Positions 6,594 through 15,386 of a stretch of 35,708 nt of DNA are shown in pieces. Source of the DNA: a virus. Position numbers and translations under genes: made by a program. Position 1 is the stretch's first letter. Each line of letters opens with the position of its first letter. A model generated the notes under the pieces. The model saw only the letters and a list, made by a program, of their open reading frames with translations. It made no database searches and was not told the DNA's origin. The stretch spans positions 1 to 35,708 of IMG/VR virus record IMGVR_UViG_3300030102_002442. One strand, written 5' to 3'.

Positions 6594-8791
6594 TGGCAGA
6601 TACAAAACTAAAAGTACAAATTCAATTCCAAGCGACTGGTGATAAAGAGTTAGCAAGAGCATTTAAAACTGCTTCTATAGCAAATGAGAAGTTAGAGAAA
6701 GCAAATAAAAAACTTACCAAGCAAAACGAAAGATATGGTAAAGGTGTTTTTGACATAACAAAAAAAAATAGACTTTTAGCAAACTCTTTTGCAACGATTA
6801 GAAGTAAATTATTATTGGCTTCCTTTGCTATAGGATTAGTTTCTGCTAGTTTTGGTAAACTTGTACAACAGTCAATGCAATTCGAAAAAGTTAAAGTTCG
6901 ATTAAATGCAATGTTTGGCTCTGTTCAAAGAGGAACTGAAGCATTTAACGCTTTTAACAAAATAGCTGCAACCACTCCATTTACATTACAAGATATTGTT
7001 GAAGCAGGTGCTTCATTAAAAGCATTTGGTGCTGATTCAGAAAGATTAATTAAACCTGTATCTGACTTAGCAGCATTTATGGGAACAACTGCAACAGAAG
7101 CAGCACAAGCACTTGGTCGTGCGTTTGCAGGTGGTGCAGGAGCAGCAGATATACTTCGTGAAAGAGGTATTTTACAATTAGTCAGAGATAGTCAAGGTAT
7201 TGAAGATTTAAGTAAAATTACCTTACCAGAGTTTAGAGAAGCATTAGAAAAAACAATAACTGACCCTTCCATTGGAATAGCTGGTGCTACTGATGCGTTA
7301 TCTAAAACAATGACTGGTATGGTTTCAAACTTACAAGACTCTTTTGTTAGACTTAGTGCAGCATTGGGTGATTCAATTATATTTTTCAGTGGAGCTAAAA
7401 AAATAATTCCTGCCTTAACTGATATTTTTTCAAACTTAACAGAAGCAATAACAAGATTTAATGAAACAGACCAAGAAACTTTTTTGAGATTAATTTCTGA
7501 ATTTTCTGATGCAGACACTATTCAAAAGTTTAGCGATGCCTTTGAAGTTGTTCCTAGCACTTTTGATAAGGTAAGCGATGCTTTAGATGGAACAGAAAGC
7601 ATTATGAATAAGTTTATAAAAACGTCAAATGTCGCATTTGATTCTGGGTTTTATAAAGATTTTACCGACACAGTAAATACTGCAGTTGTCCCTGTGATGA
7701 ATTTGGGAACAGCACTTGATAAAACATTTATATCAGGAGCATTGAGTTCACAGCAAGGAATTGAAAGGCTTACTAAGTTTTTAAATGAAATGCAATTAGA
7801 GGTTGATATTCAAAGAGCATTATTGACTAGACCTGGAAGGGGTGGAACAAAAGCAGATATTGCTCAACTAGATGTATTAAGAAGAGTGCAAGAATCAATC
7901 ATAAAGCCACTTCAAGAATTATTACCAAAAGCAGTAAAAGAAGCAGACCCTGTTGCAATAAATTTAGATGATTTGGTAACGTTTGATGAGGACGAAGAAG
8001 ATGTTTCTATTTCTGCAAGATTGGTAGCAGAAGAAGCTCGAAATCGTTCTGCTCTAGCTTCAGCGTTGATGGAAACAGCAAACCTTGTTCAAGAAGCTGA
8101 AGGATTAATAGTGCAAACAAGAGAAGATTTGTTTCAAAATCATTTCAATAAAATATTAAATTTAGCTCAACAAAATATAAATCAAAGAAAAAATGCAGAA
8201 CTTCAAGCATTAAGAGATACAGACGCATTTAGAAATGCTAGTGCTGAAGAAAGAGCAGATATGGAAAAAGATGCTCTAAAAAGATTTAGAGAGCAAGAGC
8301 AAATTATATTTAGAATAAATCAAGCTGTAGAAATAGCAAAAGTTGTTATGAATACAAAGTCTGCTATGGCACAAATACAAGCAGTAATGGCACAAATACA
8401 AGCACAGGCAGCATTGTTACAAGCTAATCCAATAACTGCTCCTTTTGCGAAAAAAGCATTAGCACAGATACCAATGTTAACTGCCACGATGGGTAATCTA
8501 AAAGCATCTTCTGCTATGCAAATAATGGGGATTGCAGCACAAAAACCTCCAGCGTTTGCTCGTGGTGGTTCTTTTGTTACACAAGGACAGCAAATGATTA
8601 TGGTAGGAGATAATGCAGGTGGTAGAGAACGAGTAGATATTACACCACTATCTACACCAGACTTTGGTGACGCAGGTGGAGGTGCAAGTATTAATGTAAA
8701 TATTATGGGCAATGTTATTGGTACACAAGAATTTGTAAGAGATAACTTGTTGCCAGAAATAGAAAACACAATTAAAAGAAATCTTGCGTAA
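6593..8791 (+). CDS. Tape measure protein
   Basis: A 732-residue tail-length ruler. Residues 1-60 are a Lys/Glu coiled coil, and about 70-90 a hydrophobic segment (LLLASFAIGLVSASFG). Then follows the typical TTPFTLQDIVEAGASLKAFG block and an Ala-rich helical region. The C-terminus ends with FARGGSFVTQGQQMIMVGDN, AGGRERVDITPLS, a common tape-measure end. At about 1.5 Angstrom per residue it predicts a tail near 110 nm (inference). No muralytic domain is evident. Coupled by TAATG to the distal tail gene. Confidence 0.9.
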   Translation: MADTKLKVQIQFQATGDKELARAFKTASIANEKLEKANKKLTKQNERYGKGVFDITKKNRLLANSFATIRSKLLLASFAIGLVSASFGKLVQQSMQFEKVKVRLNAMFGSVQRGTEAFNAFNKIAATTPFTLQDIVEAGASLKAFGADSERLIKPVSDLAAFMGTTATEAAQALGRAFAGGAGAADILRERGILQLVRDSQGIEDLSKITLPEFREALEKTITDPSIGIAGATDALSKTMTGMVSNLQDSFVRLSAALGDSIIFFSGAKKIIPALTDIFSNLTEAITRFNETDQETFLRLISEFSDADTIQKFSDAFEVVPSTFDKVSDALDGTESIMNKFIKTSNVAFDSGFYKDFTDTVNTAVVPVMNLGTALDKTFISGALSSQQGIERLTKFLNEMQLEVDIQRALLTRPGRGGTKADIAQLDVLRRVQESIIKPLQELLPKAVKEADPVAINLDDLVTFDEDEEDVSISARLVAEEARNRSALASALMETANLVQEAEGLIVQTREDLFQNHFNKILNLAQQNINQRKNAELQALRDTDAFRNASAEERADMEKDALKRFREQEQIIFRINQAVEIAKVVMNTKSAMAQIQAVMAQIQAQAALLQANPITAPFAKKALAQIPMLTATMGNLKASSAMQIMGIAAQKPPAFARGGSFVTQGQQMIMVGDNAGGRERVDITPLSTPDFGDAGGGASINVNIMGNVIGTQEFVRDNLLPEIENTIKRNLA

Positions 8792-11019
8792 TGGCTCTAT
8801 CAGGTTCAACAAATTATAATAATGCTTTAACTAGCACTATTAAAGAAGAATGGCTTTTTGAATTTAGAAATCAAGATTATCCATCAAGTCCAATACCTGC
8901 AGATACTTCTGATGAAATTATAAGATTAGCTACTGCAGAAGTACCTCATTCAAGTATTAGTGATATGAAATATCACGGATTTATAACCAACACTCCTTCT
9001 ATCAGAGAGTCTATTGATTTAAATAATTCTACAGCTACTGTTAGTAATATTTCTATTACCTGTGCAAATGGAACGTTATCTAATCACAGCAAAACATTAG
9101 CAGAAGAAATATATGGAGGTAGCAACAATTATATAAACAGAGATGTTATTGTTCGTTCACGAGTTGGTGGATATACAGAAATAATTTTTCAAGGTAGATT
9201 AAAAGAAGTAAAGTTAAGTAATCAAGACACCGTAAGTATTGTGATTGCAGTACACGACCCAATACAAGATATTTCTATACCAGAATATCAGTCGAAATCT
9301 GGTAATTACTTTCCAATTTTTTACGGCGAATCTGTTCCTGAAACATCAACTGTTGGCGTTCCTGACTTTATTGATGCATCGATAGTGTTTCCAGTAGAAG
9401 TAGACACTTTAAACAATGATGTATTTAACTGTTTATTTCATCAAGCAGAATCCGTTGATGCAAGATTACACTATCCAGTAAAAGATACTTTTAACGCTAG
9501 CGAGTTTCCAATAATGTGTCCACTTGATGATACTTTTAGTAATGCAACTTATGATGATTATGAAGGTGCAACTAACGACACAAATAGAAATGTAATGCGT
9601 ACAGATTTAGACTTGCATAGAGCATATAAAGTGCGACCACAAACAGTAACAAATCCAAGTAGTGGTGGTGGAGTTACTGTTGCTAATCCTGGCAATGCTT
9701 ATGATGACAATGTATCAACTGATGCAGACTTTACTGCTGCATTAAATACAGATGTTACAGTAGATAAAGAGTATGTAATTTCCGATATTCCAAAAGAAGA
9801 ACACGCATTACAAGCTTTAAAGTTTTTTTACAATTATTCTATTACTGGTTATGGAGCTTCTAATGGTAATTTAACAATAAAAATAGGTGTAGCAATAAAA
9901 CACGATGGCTCATATAGTTCTTTTAAAGAAATAACCAAAACAGGAAATCAATCACCAGAACCACAAGAACTGAATTTATTAAGTAATAGCGACTTCTCTA
10001 ATGCTACAAATAAAACACCAGAAGAATTAAAATTAAGAATACGATTTACAAACAATGCTAGTGATGATGGTGGAGATAATAATTTAGCAGTAGTAAATCT
10101 CTTTGATACTTTTTTTCAAATAGAAACAAAAATTGTAGATGACAATGATACAGATGAATTGCAACTTGCTAACTCAAGTGCAGTTACATCAGTAAAAAGA
10201 TTATATACTGGTGCAGATGGTTTTGACGAATCTTGGAATGCAGGTACAGTAGCAAGTTTAATACACGATATGCACAGAGATATATTATACAGATTTGCAG
10301 GAGTTACAGCTACACCTGATGGATATAGTGCATTAGATACCGATAGGCAGCAAACTGGATTCTTTTGGTTTTGTAGATATTATACACACAAACCTATCGA
10401 AATAAAAAAATTATTAGAGCAATGTCAATATGAAGGTGGATTTATATTTAGATTTCGTCCTTCTAATCAAACGCCACAATATATACATATACCAGATTCA
10501 CCAACAACAATACACACAATAGACAAAAACGATATTACCAATTTAAATATATCTGTTACGCCTTTTGAATCATTGGTAACTAAACGAATTGTAAAATATG
10601 AAATTAATCCAATCAATGATAAAACGATAAGAGAAATAACTTGCACCGATACTACAAATAATCCAAGAACTACTTATAATATTGATACAAAAGAAAATAT
10701 AAAAACTGATGAATTAAAAATACTGAGAAATTCAGTTGGACAAGCTAATATGGGTGGTGCAAGAAATAATGGGTTTGCTAATTATTATAATGCTATTGAA
10801 GGTAATCCAAAATTAGTGGTGGATACAGAAATAATAAATCCAGGTAGTAGTGGTGGTAGTTCTTATTTTTATTTAATGGAAGTTGGAGATATATGTGCGT
10901 TTAATCATAATGATATGATTGTTGAACCTTTTGGACAAAGTTTTAATGGTAAGCAATTTATAGTAACTTCTTTAACAAGAAGTCCAGGTAGTCTAAAAGT
11001 ATCTTTGAGAGAAATATAA
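8791..11019 (+). CDS. Distal tail / baseplate hub protein
   Basis: A 742-residue structural protein directly after the tape measure. The N-terminal 170 residues are strand-rich (TVSNISITCANGTLS, RVGGYTEIIFQGRLKEVKLS), like the start of tail-hub proteins. The middle (about 180-480) is Asp/Asn-rich and may carry an inserted carbohydrate-binding or receptor-recognition domain. The C-terminus (LMEVGDICAFNHNDM ... GQSFNGKQFIVTSLTRSPGS) resembles the end of gp27/hub-like or TIGR-type tail proteins. A tail tip role is well supported by position; the exact family is not certain. Confidence 0.7.
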   Translation: MALSGSTNYNNALTSTIKEEWLFEFRNQDYPSSPIPADTSDEIIRLATAEVPHSSISDMKYHGFITNTPSIRESIDLNNSTATVSNISITCANGTLSNHSKTLAEEIYGGSNNYINRDVIVRSRVGGYTEIIFQGRLKEVKLSNQDTVSIVIAVHDPIQDISIPEYQSKSGNYFPIFYGESVPETSTVGVPDFIDASIVFPVEVDTLNNDVFNCLFHQAESVDARLHYPVKDTFNASEFPIMCPLDDTFSNATYDDYEGATNDTNRNVMRTDLDLHRAYKVRPQTVTNPSSGGGVTVANPGNAYDDNVSTDADFTAALNTDVTVDKEYVISDIPKEEHALQALKFFYNYSITGYGASNGNLTIKIGVAIKHDGSYSSFKEITKTGNQSPEPQELNLLSNSDFSNATNKTPEELKLRIRFTNNASDDGGDNNLAVVNLFDTFFQIETKIVDDNDTDELQLANSSAVTSVKRLYTGADGFDESWNAGTVASLIHDMHRDILYRFAGVTATPDGYSALDTDRQQTGFFWFCRYYTHKPIEIKKLLEQCQYEGGFIFRFRPSNQTPQYIHIPDSPTTIHTIDKNDITNLNISVTPFESLVTKRIVKYEINPINDKTIREITCTDTTNNPRTTYNIDTKENIKTDELKILRNSVGQANMGGARNNGFANYYNAIEGNPKLVVDTEIINPGSSGGSSYFYLMEVGDICAFNHNDMIVEPFGQSFNGKQFIVTSLTRSPGSLKVSLREI

Positions 11020-11037
11020 AAAGAGGTAAATTTTGTT

Positions 11038-11436
11038 ATGGCTATTACATCAGTAAAATTCGGAACATCAGCAGCAGGAGCAAATAACGCTACTTACTCA
11101 CCTAGTCAAAATCCAAACATTGGAACAGAGCTTTCTAAAAAATATGATGGAATCAGAGTTAAGAAATCTTTAGGTGGCGAAACATATACTTTTGCTAATC
11201 ACATATCATCAAGAAGACAACGAAGATTGGTATATGAAAATTTAAGCGAAACAAATAAAGATAAATTGGTTGCTTTGTTTGATTACGCAAAAGGACAAAA
11301 GACTTCATTTTTTTACAGCGAAGATGGTTTTAGTACAAATGGATTTGAAGTTCGCTTTGTAAATAACAAATTACCAGTATCAGAAACGGCTTATAATGTG
11401 TATCGTGTTGAAATCAACATTGAAGAGCAATTATAA
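11038..11436 (+). CDS. Minor tail protein
   Basis: A 132-residue, beta-rich protein, the last gene of the plus-strand tail operon. GQKTSFFYSEDGFSTNGFEV and YNVYRVEINIEEQL resemble lambda gpM-type or distal-tail-fold proteins. The SD AAAGAGG is 10 bases upstream of the ATG. No recognisable enzyme motif. Transcription probably ends in the following A+T-rich spacer. Confidence 0.65.
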   Translation: MAITSVKFGTSAAGANNATYSPSQNPNIGTELSKKYDGIRVKKSLGGETYTFANHISSRRQRRLVYENLSETNKDKLVALFDYAKGQKTSFFYSEDGFSTNGFEVRFVNNKLPVSETAYNVYRVEINIEEQL

Positions 11437-11551
11437 GAAATTTTTCTTTTTAAAATACCCCTACAAAGCCATAAAAACACTCTTGATAGCATATCGTAAG
11501 CGTGATAGAACAAAGTGGTATGAACACCGTAAATAATGCGTTATTTGACGT
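11437..11551. other. Convergent spacer after the tail operon
   Basis: This is the meeting point of the plus-strand tail operon and the minus-strand replication operon. An AT-only hairpin (AAGAAA/TTTCTT, 11437-11451) follows the tail stop and could act as a weak terminator. No convincing gene, tRNA or promoter is visible here. Confidence 0.4.
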
Positions 11552-11698
11552 TTAGTCTTTTTTATCTTCAAAACTACGCAAAATTAAGTTTTCTCTGATT
11601 TTATTGTTGCGTTTTGCTCGTTTTTTGAGGTTGTTGTTTTCTTCGTTTAAGATTTTTAATAAATCTTTGTATCGTTTTGCTATTTTTTTATTCATCAT
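11552..11698 (-). CDS. Small basic coiled-coil ORF
   Basis: A 48-codon frame starting with two Met codons, rich in Lys, Arg and Asn (YKDLLKILNEENNNLKKRAK). It is a plausible helical protein. There is no clear SD upstream. It is the only candidate gene in the 420-base spacer and would be the last gene of the minus-strand operon. Moderate to low confidence. Confidence 0.35.
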   Translation of the reverse strand: MMNKKIAKRYKDLLKILNEENNNLKKRAKRNNKIRENLILRSFEDKKD

Positions 11699-11705
11699 AA
11701 TTTTA

Positions 11706-11852
11706 TAGGGCAACCAGTAGCCAACCGTATTTACTTAAAATAATCTAATTTAAAGAAATAATAACTAAAGGTGAACAGGGTTGATTACCTGCGACACTCC
11801 TTTAAATGCCATTAATTAATTTAAATTTTATTTTGTGTAATATGTTGCCCTA
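11706..11852. repeat. 9-bp inverted repeat flanking the operon end
   Basis: TAGGGCAAC (11706-11714) and GTTGCCCTA (11844-11852) are perfect inverted repeats 129 bases apart. They enclose an A+T-rich stretch with no gene. They could pair in RNA or be sites for a dimeric protein. Chance is not excluded. Confidence 0.3.
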
Positions 11853-11857
11853 ATATA

Positions 11858-12067
11858 TTAGAATGGCAGTTCGTCGTCTTTTGATTTAGGGATAGAAAAA
11901 GATAACCCAAAATATTTCTTTCCACCTTTACTTTCATTAATCCAAGCAGATACATTGTATAATGTACCATTTACATTTGCTTTACCTTGATAGTCAGGTT
12001 GCGTGTCTTTTTCTTTTTTTTCATTAGTAAATAATGAACCTTTGTTTTCTTTGTGTTCGTAAGCCAT
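11858..12067 (-). CDS. Small beta-fold protein, SSB-like accessory (DUF736-like)
   Basis: A 69-residue protein from the ATG at 12067, which has GGAG nine bases upstream; the upstream in-frame TTG would overlap that SD. The pattern GSLFTNEKKEKDTQPDYQGK followed by VNGTLYNVSAWINESKGGKKYFGLSFSIPK resembles short single-strand-binding-like proteins found in phage replication modules. It ends in an acidic DELPF tail, like the C-terminal tip of SSB proteins. It may be the phage SSB. Coupled by TAATG to the upstream gene. Confidence 0.6.
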   Translation of the reverse strand: MAYEHKENKGSLFTNEKKEKDTQPDYQGKANVNGTLYNVSAWINESKGGKKYFGLSFSIPKSKDDELPF

Positions 12068-12360
12068 TACTTTAATCTCCAAGTGTATGTTTTTCTTCCT
12101 GCGTTCCCTAATACTTTTTTATCTGTTTTTACAAGTCTGTTACGATTTGTTAAATCAGTAATTGCTCTGCGTATAGATGTTAGTGGCGTTTGTTCATTAA
12201 TTGATTCATTTTCAATTAAGAATCTCCAAACATCATTTGCAGATAGATTATCATTAGGGTAAGTCTGAAAAACTGCTAGTGTTAATTGTTCTTGATTGTT
12301 TGCTTGTTTCATATTTGTTCGCAGCAAACTTCCATTTTGATTTGTTGTATTGTAATACAT
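12067..12360 (-). CDS. Winged-helix-like DNA-binding protein
   Basis: A 97-residue protein. Start 12360 is chosen because AAGGAAGG lies just upstream; an earlier in-frame ATG at 12441 has no SD. The segment LTLAVFQTYPNDNLSANDVW and LTSIRRAITDLTNRNRLVKT is a typical winged-helix arrangement, with a recognition helix at SIRRAITDLTNRNRL and a wing at VLGNAGRKTYTW. It is probably a regulator or replication accessory, since it sits between the SSB-like protein and the phosphoesterase. Confidence 0.6.
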   Translation of the reverse strand: MYYNTTNQNGSLLRTNMKQANNQEQLTLAVFQTYPNDNLSANDVWRFLIENESINEQTPLTSIRRAITDLTNRNRLVKTDKKVLGNAGRKTYTWRLK

Positions 12361-12447
12361 TTTACCTTCCTTATTTTTGCATTTAAGACAAAGCGATATT
12401 ATTGCGTTATAAACGCATTGATATAATTTTGCAATAATCATCAGTGT

Positions 12448-12648
12448 TTAATCGTCACAATTTTCGCAATGTTTCCAAGTTGGATTAAGTCCAATATATT
12501 CTTGTTCAGTCACTCTTTTAGGATTAGTAATTGCTCTATTAATCTCCAATGCAACATTTTTGATTTCAGGTGGCAATTTTCTAACATAGTGGCTTTCAAA
12601 AATATGTTTTAGCACTTCTGTTTCCTTTGGATTTAACTTTAACATCAT
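12448..12648 (-). CDS. Small hypothetical protein with C-terminal CxxC
   Basis: A 66-residue protein, helical in its first half (LNPKETEVLKHIFESHYVRK), ending HCENCDD, a possible half zinc site. The start overlaps the stop of the phosphoesterase gene by ATGA. The ETEVLKHI stretch is reminiscent of HTH starts, but there is no full motif. Function unknown. Confidence 0.6.
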   Translation of the reverse strand: MMLKLNPKETEVLKHIFESHYVRKLPPEIKNVALEINRAITNPKRVTEQEYIGLNPTWKHCENCDD

Positions 12649-13874
12649 ATCGTTACCTCAAATATGGTTTTCTTTGGTTTTAGTTTTGAAGATGATTTTG
12701 CATTATAACTTTCTAACTCTTCGTCAATATTATAACAGTCATCTCCAACATACTGTAAATCTATCTTCATAGCGTCTATATTTTTATCTTCGTGGAAAAT
12801 ATAAATATTCTGACTTGCTCTTCCTGATAGATTTAATCCTTTTTCACTGTACTCGTTAGCTCCAACCAATGAGCTACTTCTACTTGCGATATCTCCTACT
12901 CTTGCAGAATGAATGTGTCCAGAGATAATATAATCTATCTGCACACCTCTACCTGCGTACCTTCCCTTAATCTGATTCACGCTTTTTTCGTACTGAGTAG
13001 TAAAACTTCCGTTTCCGTGTAATAATAATAGATTTTGTCCTGCAACATTGACTACTACTTCCGTAGGGTCATCAACAATAAAGTTTACATCTGTTGTCTT
13101 GAAATAATGACGTAGTATCTCAAAAATAACAAAGTCATAATTATCGGAAGCCATAAAGTCTGACCAACCCCAATCTTGTTTTAGTCTACTTTCGTTTCCT
13201 GTTACACAAGCAATAGACACAGAATAATCTTTTCCTACATCAAATATAATCTGCTGTAATAAATCTACTGCAAGAAATACTGCTTTGCTTCTATTCGTAG
13301 ACATATTCAACATTTCATCTAATCTTCTATCTGAGTTAATTAAATCGCCAGTAATAGCGATTAAGACGTTATCTATATCATAAACCTTAAAGATTTGTTT
13401 TGCTCTGTTTACGTAATGTTTTAAACGTCTACTAGCAACTTTGAAATCATAATGGTTATGAGGTAAGGAAACAAGTTCGTTAAAATGTGTATCAGATATT
13501 TGAAGAACTCCAACACTTTTTCCTTGTTTGACTTTTTTAAATTTAAATTTTGAAAAATTCTTTTGTTGCAATAATGCTTGTATATCAAATAATAACTTAG
13601 TAATTGCATTTTCATATCTTGCTTGTTCTCTAAATGCTTTACGTTCTATTCTGTTAGTATCTTGAGCAGATTGTTTTTGCTTTGCTAACTTAATATTTTC
13701 TCGGACAATATCTAGGTCTAAAAGCTGTGGATTTACGGTTCTTGTGCCACAATCTTTGCACATATAACGCTGTTTGTAGCTTCCGTCATAATTTTTTTGA
13801 CGGGACTTCTTAATCATATTCTTGCTGTCACAACTAGGACAAGCTATGATATATCCGTCTTCTGTCACTTTCAT
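12645..13874 (-). CDS. Zinc-ribbon metallophosphoesterase (Mre11/calcineurin fold)
   Basis: A 409-residue protein. The N-terminus has a transposase-type zinc ribbon (C12, C15, C39, C42). The phosphoesterase core has DTH (128-130), GD (176-177), GNES (226-229), H286 and GHIH (319-322). Motif III is normally GNH(D/E); here Ser/Glu replaces the His, so activity could be altered or another His may substitute. It likely processes DNA, or acts on nucleotides, as a replication/recombination nuclease. It overlaps both neighbours by four bases within the replication operon. The fold is confident; the substrate is not known. Confidence 0.8.
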   Translation of the reverse strand: MKVTEDGYIIACPSCDSKNMIKKSRQKNYDGSYKQRYMCKDCGTRTVNPQLLDLDIVRENIKLAKQKQSAQDTNRIERKAFREQARYENAITKLLFDIQALLQQKNFSKFKFKKVKQGKSVGVLQISDTHFNELVSLPHNHYDFKVASRRLKHYVNRAKQIFKVYDIDNVLIAITGDLINSDRRLDEMLNMSTNRSKAVFLAVDLLQQIIFDVGKDYSVSIACVTGNESRLKQDWGWSDFMASDNYDFVIFEILRHYFKTTDVNFIVDDPTEVVVNVAGQNLLLLHGNGSFTTQYEKSVNQIKGRYAGRGVQIDYIISGHIHSARVGDIASRSSSLVGANEYSEKGLNLSGRASQNIYIFHEDKNIDAMKIDLQYVGDDCYNIDEELESYNAKSSSKLKPKKTIFEVTI

Positions 13875-14230
13875 TTGGTCAATCTCTTGAATCCGTTACT
13901 TTCATTTACCAAATCTAATAAATCCTTAAATTCAAAGCAAACCATTACTTTTGAATGATTTTTTGAGAAAACTAATAAGGGTGTTAAGTCATCTGAATTT
14001 TCACACGCTTGTTCGTAGCATTGCCAAACATTAATTCGTTCTACTTTTTTACACTCAACTGCATAAGGGAAAGTTTCTCTACCTGCTTTGGATAATATAA
14101 TATCCATACCACTTTCTCCCATAACTGCTGTTTTTATGTCGTGTTCGTCGATTCTTAACTTTTCCATAATCATCTCCCTGACTTTATTCTGGAAGTTCCT
14201 ACCTTTTGCTTTCGCACTACTTGGCTTCAT
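13871..14230 (-). CDS. PD-(D/E)xK-type endonuclease, Holliday-junction-resolvase-like
   Basis: A 119-residue protein. The order SSAKAKGRNFQNKVREMIME (basic start plus a conserved Glu helix), GESGMDIILS, and YAVECKK matches the E ... GxD ... ExK pattern of small PD-(D/E)xK nucleases such as archaeal-type Hjc or phage resolvases. Likely residues are Asp in GMD and Glu/Lys in VECKK. It would resolve branched DNA or nick DNA. It overlaps the phosphoesterase gene by four bases, which fits a recombination pair. Confidence 0.65.
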   Translation of the reverse strand: MKPSSAKAKGRNFQNKVREMIMEKLRIDEHDIKTAVMGESGMDIILSKAGRETFPYAVECKKVERINVWQCYEQACENSDDLTPLLVFSKNHSKVMVCFEFKDLLDLVNESNGFKRLTK

Positions 14231-14390
14231 TTATAAACTCTCCTTTTACTATATCATCAATTATAAAGCCGATAGTCTGATTGCTTTCGTATTTTTTAAA
14301 GTTTATCTTTTTTATTTTTTCTACTACTCTATTCCATTTAGTTGTATTTCTATGCAACTCTTGTTGAGTTTTTAATAATAGTGTCATCAT
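14217..14390 (-). CDS. Small basic protein
   Basis: A 57-residue protein (starting MMTLLLKTQQELHRNTTKWN), helical and Lys-rich. The SD AAGGA is seven bases before ATG. It overlaps the nuclease start by 14 bases and the upstream gene stop by ATGATG. Function unknown. Confidence 0.6.
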   Translation of the reverse strand: MMTLLLKTQQELHRNTTKWNRVVEKIKKINFKKYESNQTIGFIIDDIVKGEFINEAK

Positions 14391-14412
14391 TTGTATTCCT
14401 TTCTTGGTTGTA
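14386..14412 (-). repeat. Gene-junction repeat, copy A
   Basis: 27 bases, one mismatch from copy B at 14556-14582. It encodes QPRKEYK, the SD AAGGA and the next start codon. Confidence 0.7.
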
Positions 14413-14560
14413 AATATTTGTCTAAATAATCATTTGATTTTACTTCGCCAACTACTTCGTTCGCTTTTTCAAACTCATCTTTTTTTTCATAAGTTCCATT
14501 GATATAGTCGTGAACAAAATCTAAAAGTATTGCCACTTTTTCTCTATCTGTTAATATCAT
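14387..14560 (-). CDS. Small acidic protein sharing its C-terminus with the initiator
   Basis: A 57-residue, Asp/Glu/Lys-rich helical protein (VAILLDFVHDYINGTYEKKD). It starts in the ATGA overlap with the replication initiator and stops in the next start. Its last seven residues (QPRKEYK) equal those of the initiator upstream, because the gene-junction DNA is duplicated. Function unknown. Confidence 0.6.
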   Translation of the reverse strand: MILTDREKVAILLDFVHDYINGTYEKKDEFEKANEVVGEVKSNDYLDKYLQPRKEYK

Positions 14561-14582
14561 TTATATTCCTTTCTTGGTTGTA
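14556..14582 (-). repeat. Gene-junction repeat, copy B
   Basis: Matches 14386-14412 with one mismatch. It spans the end of the initiator gene and the start of the small gene that follows. Confidence 0.7.
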
Positions 14583-15315
14583 CTTGTTCATCACAACACG
14601 AAACATATAAATCTCTATATTCCGATGTTGTCTTTGTTTGTTTGCATTTACCACATTGGTAAACATAAATCGGCTCATCATCTGCAACTGGTAATACCAC
14701 CTCATCAGTCCAGCGTTCTTGATTAAGATAAGTTTCAGGATTAGGTATATATTGTTGGTTTTGCCATTGTTCCGATTTCTTTTGCAATTCTATATTCTTT
14801 ATAATTAAATCAATAGGAAAGTTATTTGCGTCAAACTTATCCTGAACTTTTTTCTTTCCTACTTTTTTTGGATATGCTTTCCAAAATTTCTCAAAGTCTT
14901 TATTTATTTCTTCCTTTCTTACCTTCTTACCTTTTATAATATGGTTAAGTCTTGGTTGCTTAGTGGTTAGCTCTTGGTTATTCTTTATAGAATTATAATT
15001 ATTGTACTCGACGATAAAAAGGTGGGTTACCTGTTGGTTGGAATTTGGACTACTTTTTATCATATTTGTTTGTTTTAGTTTCTTTAAAAATGTTCTTAAT
15101 TGTTGCCTTGACATACCATTACGCTTAGCAAAGTTTTCTTGTGAAAATACAATTTCTCCTCTGTTTACTTCTATAATCTGATTGTTCAGCAACATTGACG
15201 AGGGCTTTATACTTGCCCTCATCAACATATCAATCCAACATTTTAAGTAAAGTGGATTATCCCAAATCCAATTATCTTGGATTTTACGATATAGTTTTAT
15301 GAAAGAATTATCCAT
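14557..15315 (-). CDS. Replication initiator / replisome organiser (lambda O / DnaD-like)
   Basis: A 252-residue protein. The N-terminal HTH region has GEIVFSQENFAKRNGMSRQQ and LRTFLKKLKQTNMIKSSPNS. The central FEKFWKAYPKKVGKKKVQDK and the later YIPNPETYLNQERWTDE are hallmarks of phage replication initiators. The C-terminus has four Cys (CGKCKQ...CC), probably a zinc site. It would bind the origin and load host helicase, which fits the absence of a phage polymerase. The linker DNA inside such genes often contains the origin, but I see no iterons here. It is coupled by TAATG to a 23-residue membrane peptide upstream. Confidence 0.8.
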   Translation of the reverse strand: MDNSFIKLYRKIQDNWIWDNPLYLKCWIDMLMRASIKPSSMLLNNQIIEVNRGEIVFSQENFAKRNGMSRQQLRTFLKKLKQTNMIKSSPNSNQQVTHLFIVEYNNYNSIKNNQELTTKQPRLNHIIKGKKVRKEEINKDFEKFWKAYPKKVGKKKVQDKFDANNFPIDLIIKNIELQKKSEQWQNQQYIPNPETYLNQERWTDEVVLPVADDEPIYVYQCGKCKQTKTTSEYRDLYVSCCDEQVQPRKEYK

Positions 15316-15386
15316 TAGTTGCTAAATGCCTTAACAAACAAATAGACAAATCCAAACACAATAGACCAAAAAAACATCTCATACAT
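15315..15386 (-). CDS. 23-residue single-TM microprotein
   Basis: MYEMFFWSIVFGFVYLFVKA plus three residues, almost entirely one membrane segment. The SD GGAGGG is well placed. The start overlaps the upstream stop by eight bases and the stop overlaps the initiator start (TAATG). Such tight fit inside an operon supports a real gene. Function unknown; it could affect host membrane physiology. Confidence 0.5.
   Translation of the reverse strand: MYEMFFWSIVFGFVYLFVKAFSN

Noticed and set aside
8320-8769. A 149-codon minus-strand frame inside the tape measure gene
   Set aside because: Antisense to a certain gene, Cys/Ala/Ile-rich composition and no SD; a shadow frame.
11770-11805. tRNA-like 3' half (GTCGCAGG ... 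CCTGTTC) on the minus strand
   Set aside because: The T-arm loop is wrong and there is no acceptor stem or anticodon arm, so it is not a tRNA or an obvious att site.
12361-12441. Extended N-terminus of the winged-helix gene starting at 12441
   Set aside because: No SD there, while the internal ATG at 12360 has AAGGAAGG at correct distance.
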